NCBI GenBank assembly: GCA_026770585.1
Contig: MU646427.1
Coordinates: 669,261-681,760 of the forward strand
Length of the DNA stretch: 12,500 nt
Direction of reading: 5' to 3'
From: Baffinella frigidus
Lineage: Eukaryota > Cryptophyceae > Cryptomonadales > Baffinellaceae
The notes below the pieces were generated by a model. The model saw only the letters and a list, made by a program, of their open reading frames with translations. It was not told the origin of the DNA and ran no database searches. The position numbers and the translations under genes were made by a program. Position 1 is the stretch's first letter. Each line of letters starts with the position of its first letter. Of this stretch, positions 8,001-12,500 are shown piece after piece.

Positions 8001-10339
8001 CTCACCGACACCCTTGATGCCCTTGCATCCCAACCAGACTGAGACAGAGCTAGGTATCTCAGTCGCCAAGCGCGTTGCCTTACCCGTCTGTCGCAGGTGT
8101 CTCAGTCTAGCTTTGTCTTAGTCTTTCGAATCGAACCTCGCCGATGCCCTCAATGTCTTCGATGGGGTAGGCGAACAGCTTCATAGCATGTCACCTGATG
8201 CAGCGTGTTCTGCTACCAGATGGAAACAAACATGATTGGTCTCAACGACACGCAGTGCACTGGAATGGAAGAGACCTCGCCGATGCCCTCGATGTCCTCG
8301 ATGGGGTAGGAGAACAGCTGCGCCCAAATAGACAGAGCCAGTCTCGCTGTGAGGCGGTTCTATCTCCAAACGTAAGGCTCGTGAGACGAAGAAGAAGAAG
8401 AAACAGAAGAAGAAGAACACCAAGACGAACAGGAAGAACAAGAAGAACGAGCAGATCAAGCAGAACACGAAGAACAAGGAAGGACCTCGCCGATGCCCTC
8501 GATGTCTTCGATAGAATAGGACAACAGCTTCATAGAATGTCACCTGATTCAGCATATTCTGCTACCAGATGGTGGCGTCAACGACACGCAGTGCACTGGA
8601 ATGAAAGAGACCTCGCCGATGCCCTCGATATCCTCGATCGGGTAGGAGAACAGCTTCGGCTTGTCTCTTTTGAATGCCTTCTTCATCTGGTTTTTGTCCC
8701 ACTTGAGCGTGAACTCCTGTTATGAGGGGGGTTGTTTATGGTTTAGGGTATAGGGTTTCAGGTTTAGGGATGAGAGTCTAGGGTTTGGGGTTTAGGGTTT
8801 AGGGTTGAGTTTTTTTTTTTGGTTCAGGGCTCATGCTTCAGGGTTCAGAGTTAAGGGTTCAAGGATCAGAGTTCAGGGTTCAAGGATCAGGGTTCAGGGT
8901 TTAGGGCGTAGGGTCCAGGGTTCAAGGTTGAGGGTTCATGGTTCAGGGTCTTGGGTTTGGGGTTTGGGGTTTGGGGTTTGGGGTTTGGGGTGTAGGGTTA
9001 ACCAACTCAGCGCCGCCGTCCCCATCCTCTTCATACTCGATTTCGAAATTGTACTTGGCTGGTTTGGGTTTAAGGTTTAGGGTTTGATGTTCAGGGTTTA
9101 GGGTTCAGTGTTTAGTGTTTAGGGATTGGGGGTTAGGGTTTTATTTACCGTGTGCGTTGAGGTGGAGAATCTGGTTTAGGGTTTGGGGTTTAGGGTTTGG
9201 GGTTTGTGGTTTAGATTTAAGGGATTAGGGGCGAGGGTTCATAATTTAGGGATTAGGGTCCAAGGTTCAGGGTTTAGGGTTCACCGTTTAGGGTTTGGGG
9301 TTTATGGTTTAGGGTTTAGGGGTCAGGGTTTAGGGATAACCGGAAACTTCCGAGAGTTTTTGAAAAGGTTGGCGGTTTCGCCGTGGGCTGGGTCCTGGTG
9401 ATTTGTGGTGAGGGATTAGGGTTGAGGGCGGGTGGAGTGGACAACAGGTATTTTTCAGTCATTCTCGAGAACGGCCCTCGTGTATGGAGTCTTCGGGCAT
9501 GCCACCAGCAACCCGTAGCAGCTTATATCCGGATCGGGTCCTATAGTAAATTTCAGCCGAATCAAGGAAATCTCCTTGGTATCTCCCGTCAGCAATTCTA
9601 GGTCCCTAGGGTTTCCTACCGTAGGGTCATAGGAAAGAGTTTTTTAACAATAAAATGCCCGAATCCTGGCAAGGATCCGGTATAAGCTGCTACGGGTTGC
9701 TGATGGGTGGTGGAGCCGTCGGAGGCGTCCTGGGGGTTTGGGGTGAGGGTTTAGGGTTTAGAGTTTAGGGTGTTGGGTGTTATGGTTTAGGGGTTAGGGT
9801 TCAGGGTTTAGGGGCTAGGGGCTAGGGTTTAGGGTTTAGGGTTTGGGTTTAGGGTTTGGGGGATCTCGACCTTGAGCATCGCGACGATCTTCTCCAACTC
9901 ATTCACGAACCTGCTCACCACCAGCGTCAAGACGCCGTGCAACACTACCACCGTCAAGACGCCGTGGGGGTATAACAAAAGTCTATTCCCGCCGGTGGAA
10001 AACCCGGCTCCTTCTCGTCCCAGGGTTGACGACGCGAGGTATACCCGCCCGGCGCCCAAGGATCAATACCCGCCCGGCGCCCAAGAATCTTCGGTGGCCC
10101 GCCACAGTTCTGCAGCACGTCTGACGTTGTGCTACGGTCTAGAGACGAGGGCGGAAAGGGTTGCACCTTTTCCGCTGGACTGTGTTCTCGATGTCAACGG
10201 TCTTCTTCCCTCCTGAACCCTCCTCGGCAAGAGGCACAGGGCTGGCCGAGAAAGCCCGGCTGGCCACTGCCTGGCGGACGAATCGGGGCGCAACCTCCCT
10301 GCCCCAGCCGCCGCACGCGCGTGCTGCGAAGGAGAGCAT
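4952..10339 (-). CDS. Gene 1: spliced DUF4332 (helix-hairpin-helix) protein, putatively organelle-targeted; 10-exon model
   Basis: Model join (transcript order): 10339-10167, 9910-9871, 9729-9694, 9394-9341, 9170-9149, 9058-9003, 8716-8612, 7132-6980, 6631-6530, 5080-4952. The total is 870 nt, 289 residues plus TGA, and every junction keeps phase. All introns are GT-AG except the last, which needs a GC donor. Residues 1-35 are rich in Arg/Ala/Ser with an RAFSAS segment, like a mitochondrial transit peptide. Residues 153-289 match the layout I know for DUF4332: EDIEGIGE-VLGEKLKDAG, then TTKELLAKCASSGHAAFAKE, an IADLMQ-VRGISTEYGELV hairpin, and KVPTAKVVANWIDEAQKL. Residues 58-150 are acidic or lysine-rich and unrecognised. 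DUF4332 proteins have no firmly assigned function; the helix-hairpin-helix pairs suggest nucleic-acid or protein binding. About ten residues usual between exons 9 and 10 appear missing, so a microexon may be unplaced. Domain assignment is strong; exons 2-5 are less certain. Confidence 0.72.
5086..5600. repeat. Diverged heptamer tract (GTTTGGT, GTTCCTG, GTTCCGG, GTTTCGG)
   Basis: Long runs of 7-bp units grade from one variant to another: GTTTGGT at about 5092-5120, six exact GTTCCTG at 5231-5272, then GTTCCGG/GTTTCGG from 5460. All are one- to three-base variants of GTTTAGG. The tract forms the 3' part of intron 9, and produces the repetitive FRVSGF-type reading frames. Confidence 0.85.
5427..5769. 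repeat. Three copies of a 38-bp dispersed repeat in intron 9
   Basis: Near-identical copies at 5427-5464, 5600-5637 and 5732-5769 share the core CGGCCAGCATGCGGG followed by CCAAGGCCTTGCT. They are embedded in GTTCCGG/GTTTCGG heptamers. The telomere-like DNA resumes straight after each copy. Confidence 0.85.
5605..5637 (-). other. Candidate 33-nt microexon (middle of three copies)
   Basis: CCATTGCAG| precedes and |GTGCGAAC follows 33 nt reading SKALVPHAGRM in phase 0 at both ends. It could be spliced between exons 9 and 10 of gene 1, where the family usually has about ten more residues. The residues do not resemble the family, so this may be only a repeat. Sister copies lie at 5432-5464 and 5737-5769. 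Confidence 0.3.
5834..5888. repeat. AT-rich palindromic TACATGTATAC tract
   Basis: TACATGTATACATA at about 5839 and TATACATGTATAC at about 5876 flank (TA)n, giving a strong hairpin in an otherwise GC-rich window. It lies in intron 9. Confidence 0.75.
6067..6402. repeat. Two copies of GGGTATCATCCAAA-type repeat
   Basis: Copies at 6067-6100 and 6369-6402 share GGGTATCATCCAAA(C/T)AAC, then GAGAGA(T)AAAAGTGC. A second pair, ATGCGGGAGGGTGTGAG, is at about 5982-5998 and 6109-6125. Both lie in intron 9, which has thus been expanded by local duplication. Confidence 0.7.
6208..6304. repeat. Heptamer-like GTTTCGG/GTTTTCG tract
   Basis: Hexamer- to octamer-spaced GGGTTTCG and GGTTTTCG units with a T-run, inside intron 9. 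More diverged than the other telomere-like tracts. Confidence 0.6.
6530..6631 (-). CDS. Gene 1 exon 9: second HhH-like unit of DUF4332
   Basis: The acceptor TCTCCCTTTGCCAG| has a good pyrimidine tract. The exon reads VRGISTEYGELVHLVGIETF, then TQLPGQDPVALAAK, matching the family pattern GIg.eY..Ll...Gv.Tv.eLa...p..Laak. Its end is placed at AAG|GCACGC, a GC donor, because no GT donor occurs before the sequence turns into a poly-C run. The 3' end is therefore tentative. Confidence 0.75.
6736..6851. repeat. 20-bp minisatellite in intron 8
   Basis: Five identical units CGGTTGGGAGGATATAGCGG occupy 6741-6840, with a partial sixth. The array is wholly inside intron 8, between the two halves of the DUF4332 hairpin. 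Identical units imply recent expansion. Confidence 0.95.
6858..6975. repeat. Related minisatellite of alternating 20- and 22-bp units
   Basis: Units of the type GCGGCGGTTGGCAGGATAGG alternate with a form carrying CACAGG in place of CAGG. It is an older relative of the adjacent 20-bp array and shares CGGTTGG and GATA. Confidence 0.85.
6980..7132 (-). CDS. Gene 1 exon 8: DUF4332 core
   Basis: Following AAGCAG|, 51 codons run VLGEKLKDAGAHTTKELLAK, CASSGHAAFAKEAGLSEGQI, RKFAAIADLMQ and end CAG|GTCCCT. This matches the DUF4332 core (aGi.Tt..LL, la...gis...i..wa..ADLmr). Shorter, decayed copies of its 5' part lie upstream, at 7222-7256, 7305-7397 and 7490-7583. Only this copy continues through the ADLM motif. 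Confidence 0.82.
7222..7256 (-). pseudogene. Exon 8 edge copy (proximal, short)
   Basis: After TTAAGCAG| it reads VFGKNLREAGT and then loses similarity. It is followed upstream by the same TAGGGGTTAGGTTG intron piece as the middle copy. Confidence 0.6.
7305..7397 (-). pseudogene. Exon 8 edge copy (middle) in intron 7
   Basis: After TGAAGCAG| it reads VLGNKLRDSSAHSTKDLL and ends at a stop. It is about 186 bp from the distal copy and shares the flanking telomere-like piece and the GGGCGCC segment with it. Confidence 0.7.
7490..7583 (-). pseudogene. Exon 8 edge copy (distal) in intron 7
   Basis: After TGAAGCAG| it reads VLGKKLGDVGAHSTKD, then diverges from exon 8 into a GC-rich segment shared with the copy at 7305-7397. 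Telomere-like CCCTAAAC lies immediately upstream on the sense strand. Confidence 0.7.
7595..7745. repeat. Telomere-like tract in intron 7, with an orientation switch
   Basis: TTTAGGG- and GTGTAGG-type units (7595-7700) are followed by CCCTAAAC-type units (7700-7745), making a head-to-head junction at about 7700. Confidence 0.8.
7877..7917 (-). pseudogene. Diverged exon 8 edge relic
   Basis: The segment reads (R)GAKLRGAGIQLTR, alignable with LGEKLKDAGAHTTKE of exon 8. A telomere-like stretch lies just upstream on the sense strand, as in the other copies. Confidence 0.4.
8001..8028 (-). pseudogene. Diverged exon 7 edge copy 4
   Basis: Reads CKGIKGVGE and ends GGTGAG|GTCGAC, matching DIEGIGE|GT only in the last residues and the donor. 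It also forms a small hairpin around GGGTGTCG/CGACACCC. Confidence 0.4.
8137..8181 (-). pseudogene. Exon 7 edge copy 3 in intron 7
   Basis: Reads KLFAYPIEDIEGIGE and ends GGCGAG|GTTCGA. It is the partner of copy 2 in the duplicated block. Confidence 0.7.
8276..8320 (-). pseudogene. Exon 7 edge copy 2 in intron 7
   Basis: Reads QLFSYPIEDIEGIGE and ends GGCGAG|GTCTCT, with GGGCGCAG as a possible acceptor. It and copy 3 repeat the arrangement of exon 7 plus copy 1, including the spacer with TTCCAGTGCACTGCGTGTCG, so a two-exon-edge block was duplicated. Confidence 0.7.
8388..8480. repeat. (GAA)n purine-rich tract in intron 7
   Basis: GAAGAAGAAGAA-rich on plus, therefore CTT-rich on the gene 1 sense strand. 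The Arg/Lys-rich plus-strand frame is compositional. Confidence 0.8.
8486..8530 (-). pseudogene. Exon 7 edge copy 1 in intron 7
   Basis: Reads KLLSYSIEDIEGIGE and ends GGCGAG|GTCCTT. It is preceded by CTGAATCAG|GTGACATTC, a possible acceptor. It differs from the parental KLFSYPIEDIEGIGE at two residues. Confidence 0.7.
8612..8716 (-). CDS. Gene 1 exon 7: lysine-rich segment plus first HhH half
   Basis: Acceptor CTCATAACAG|GAG and donor GGCGAG|GTCTCT bound 35 codons: EFTLKWDKNQMKKAFKRDK, then PKLFSYPIEDIEGIGE. The exon ends in the middle of the hairpin, exactly where exon 8 continues with VLGEKLKDAG. It is the fullest of several copies, because only it has the upstream lysine-rich part and a clean acceptor. 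Confidence 0.75.
8738..8998. repeat. Telomere-like tract forming intron 6
   Basis: GTTTAGGG, GTTCAGGG, GTTTGGGG and close variants run nearly without break. Five or so GGTTTGG units lie at about 8952-8990. On the gene's sense strand this is CCCTAAA-type and leads into the exon 7 acceptor. Confidence 0.85.
9003..9058 (-). CDS. Gene 1 exon 6, acidic segment
   Basis: Acceptor CCAAACCAG|CC and donor GAGTTG|GTTAAC enclose KYNFEIEYEEDGDGGAEL (56 nt). The phase fits exons 5 and 7. It is a sharply bounded island of unique sequence within TTTGGGG-type repeats. Confidence 0.6.
9061..9338. repeat. Telomere-like tracts forming introns 4 and 5
   Basis: Variants of TTTAGGG fill 9061-9146 and 9171-9338. 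The unique 22-nt island at 9149-9170 is the microexon. Confidence 0.85.
9149..9170 (-). CDS. Gene 1 exon 5: 22-nt microexon
   Basis: A 22-nt island between CCCTAAACCAG| and CACACG|GTAAAT, reading ILHLNAH plus one base. That base joins CC at the start of exon 6 to make Ala. Both flanks are telomere-like, so the acceptor is built from the repeat. Confidence 0.5.
9341..9394 (-). CDS. Gene 1 exon 4 (54 nt)
   Basis: Bounded by acceptor AATCACCAG|GAC and donor TTTCCG|GTTATC, it reads DPAHGETANLFKNSRKFP in phase 0 to phase 0. It is a non-repetitive island between telomere-like tracts, with coding-like third positions. Confidence 0.5.
9506..9702. mobile_element. Terminal-inverted-repeat element D inside gene 1 intron 3
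   Basis: CAGCAACCCGTAGCAGCTTA at 9506 is inverted at 9683-9702, and the arms continue through CCGGATC. The element spans about 197 bp, and its interior includes CCCTAGGGTTTCCTACCGTA. No clear target duplication is seen. Its right arm overlaps the exon 3 donor of gene 1. Confidence 0.85.
9694..9729 (-). CDS. Gene 1 exon 3 (36 nt), donor lies in a TIR element
   Basis: Acceptor CCCCCAG|GAC follows a pure telomere-like intron. The exon reads DASDGSTTHQQP and ends CCC|GTAGCA. That GT lies inside the terminal inverted repeat of the element at 9506-9702, so the element would supply the donor and the last few codons. The phase is compatible with exons 2 and 4. The donor is the least certain junction of the model after exon 9. 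Confidence 0.4.
9733..9867. repeat. Telomere-like tract forming intron 2
   Basis: Nearly the entire 141-nt intron consists of TTTAGGG variants, including several exact GGTTTAG units around 9820-9850. Confidence 0.85.
9871..9910 (-). CDS. Gene 1 exon 2 (40 nt)
   Basis: The acceptor GAGCAG|G and donor AAG|GTCGAG bound a segment reading (R)FVNELEKIVAMLK, an amphipathic helix. Its entry phase completes the AG left by exon 1, giving Arg. The upstream intron (9911-10166) contains two short tandem repeats, so the acceptor could lie a little earlier. Confidence 0.5.
10041..10090. repeat. 25-bp tandem duplication
   Basis: ATACCCGCCCGGCGCCCAAG plus five bases occurs at 10041-10065 and 10066-10090 in gene 1 intron 1. 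A CGTCAAGACGCCGTG duplication is at about 9924-9970. Confidence 0.85.
10167..10339 (-). CDS. Gene 1 exon 1: start codon and targeting-like N-terminus
   Basis: The ATG at 10339-10337 opens a 57-codon stretch beginning MLSFAARACGGWGREVAP and containing ASRAFSASPVPLAEE. Basic and small residues with almost no acids before residue 38 are typical of mitochondrial presequences. It ends AAAAG|GTGCAA in phase 2. An in-frame upstream NTG exists, but this ATG begins the presequence-like part. There is no long hydrophobic signal peptide, so a complex-plastid route is less likely. Confidence 0.65.
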
Positions 10340-10462
10340 GCTCAATGTCCGTTGTACAACGTTCAATTTCTAAATTCTCACACAGCCCGATCCGTACCCA
10401 GGTACCTCCGAAGTGGATCAAATCGTTTCGGGAAATAACGGAAAAGGGGACTCACCGCCGTG
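10340..10462. promoter_or_regulatory. Probable bidirectional promoter between genes 1 and 2
   Basis: These 123 bp separate two divergent ATGs. There is no telomere-like repeat or MITE here, in contrast to the neighbouring introns. No clear TATA box is seen. The promoter role is inferred only from the head-to-head layout. Confidence 0.45.
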
Positions 10463-11842
<1,380 letters not shown>

Positions 11843-11847
11843 CCGCC

Positions 11848-11902
11848 TACAAGGGTACCTCGCTCATGGGGAGACCCCCCACCCCCTAGGGACCACCGTA
11901 GG
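11848..11902. mobile_element. MITE A copy 5, truncated
   Basis: TACAAGGGTACCTCGCTCAT begins 5 bp after the gene 2 stop. Similarity ends in the CCTAGGGACCACCGTAGG core where a MITE B starts, and no right TIR follows. Confidence 0.8.
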
Positions 11903-11904
11903 TA

Positions 11905-11996
11905 TCCCTTCAGTGCCCAGCGGGTCGAAAACGACCCGCAGAGGTCCTATGCAGGTTCCAAGACCCTATGTATGCGGCTACTCGGCACTGAAGTGA
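11905..11996. mobile_element. MITE B copy 3
   Basis: TCCCTTCAGTGCC at the left and inverted GGCACTGAAGTGA at the right, with TA at 11903-11904 and 11997-11998. It contains the palindrome GCGGGTCGAAAACGACCCGC. It sits in the core of a MITE A whose right half is gone. Confidence 0.75.
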
Positions 11997-12087
11997 TACA
12001 GAGAAACACGCGCGTTGGCAGTGGGTGCTGCGCATGACTTCTCGCGGCGCCTCTGCCCTGTCCTGGACGAATGCAGGAGGGTACATG

Positions 12088-12208
12088 TACAGAGGTACCT
12101 CGCTCATAAGAAACGCCCCCATCCCTAGGACCACCATAGGGCCCTAGGCATAGGCCTACCGTAGGGTCCTAGGAGGAGGCGCATTCTTATGCGCGAGGTA
12201 CCCCTGTA
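12088..12208. mobile_element. MITE A copy 6
   Basis: Complete 121-bp copy, TACAGAGGTACCTCGC to GCGAGGTACCCCTGTA, with the CCTAGG-rich palindromic core. Confidence 0.9.
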
Positions 12209-12500
12209 CCCGGTGCGGGAGAAAGCGGCAGCAGACGATAGAGACCTTTGATACATGTACTGCCAACACGGCCGCCATGTATGCACTCCCACCGAGGCTG
12301 TGTCTGAAGAGGACATAGAGAGAGAGGTCATGTGACCCCTACACCTTGTACCAACGGAGACAGGGACTGTTGTGAACCAACACCCTGTGCTATTCGGTGT
12401 CTTTCACTCGTGCGAGGTTACGTACATTACTAATAGGGTCCACCCCGGATACAGTCGATCTAATGTCCCGAGGCGGGCTCGGCGCGTCGGGCCCAGCCAG
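12209..12500. other. Stretch without recognised gene
   Basis: It contains ATACATGTAC at about 12252 and the second copy of the 30-bp dispersed repeat (12434-12463). No protein-like island is seen. Confidence 0.5.

Noticed and set aside
8198-8725. 175-residue plus-strand ORF with repeated DLADALDVLD and an Arg/Lys-rich middle
   Set aside because: It is the antisense of the repeated exon 7 edges (IEDIEGIGE on minus) joined through the GAA-rich tract. The minus strand has splice sites and a known domain.

Overview
This is a eukaryotic, intron-rich nuclear window, most likely from a unicellular alga or related protist. The signs are plant/algal-type telomere-like heptamers (TTTAGGG/CCCTAAA and many variants) over thousands of bases, GT-AG junctions, microsatellites, palindromic miniature transposons (MITEs) and no long ORF with protein-like composition. 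A cryptophyte-like alga is one possibility, but the sequence alone does not fix the taxon. The long ORFs rich in SLSLSL, FRVSGF or ERERER are translations of simple repeats and are not annotated.

Reading short conserved segments across splice junctions gives two divergent genes. Gene 1 is on the minus strand, 10339 to 4952, with ten phase-compatible exons and about 289 residues. It has an organelle-targeting-like N-terminus and a C-terminal DUF4332-type helix-hairpin-helix region split over exons 7-10. Its introns are filled with telomere-like heptamers, a 20-bp minisatellite, a terminal-inverted-repeat element and several decayed copies of the gene's own exon edges. Gene 2 is on the plus strand, 10463 to 11842, with five phase-compatible exons and about 147 residues of unknown family. 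Its last intron carries a 220-bp (CT)n tract. The two ATGs are 123 bp apart, so the space between probably holds a shared promoter.

Region 1-1630 holds telomere-like DNA, (CT)n tracts, a 30-36-bp repeat with a splice-donor-like core, a weak plus-strand gene candidate (454-823), diverged repeats and one MITE. Region 1830-3240 is a diverged tandem repeat peppered with palindromic MITEs of two families. Region 3380-3980 has another MITE between 34-bp direct repeats, and two 16-bp minisatellite arrays facing each other. Region 4240-4950 has telomere-like DNA, a purine tract, two relics of the gene 1 terminal exon and a perfect hairpin. Genes 1 and 2 follow, and 11843-12500 holds more MITEs.

The most notable signal is gene 1 itself. 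A conserved domain is scattered through telomere-like DNA, the C-rich strand is always the sense strand of the introns, and segments spanning splice sites have been repeatedly duplicated. All splice models were read by eye and have no transcript support.
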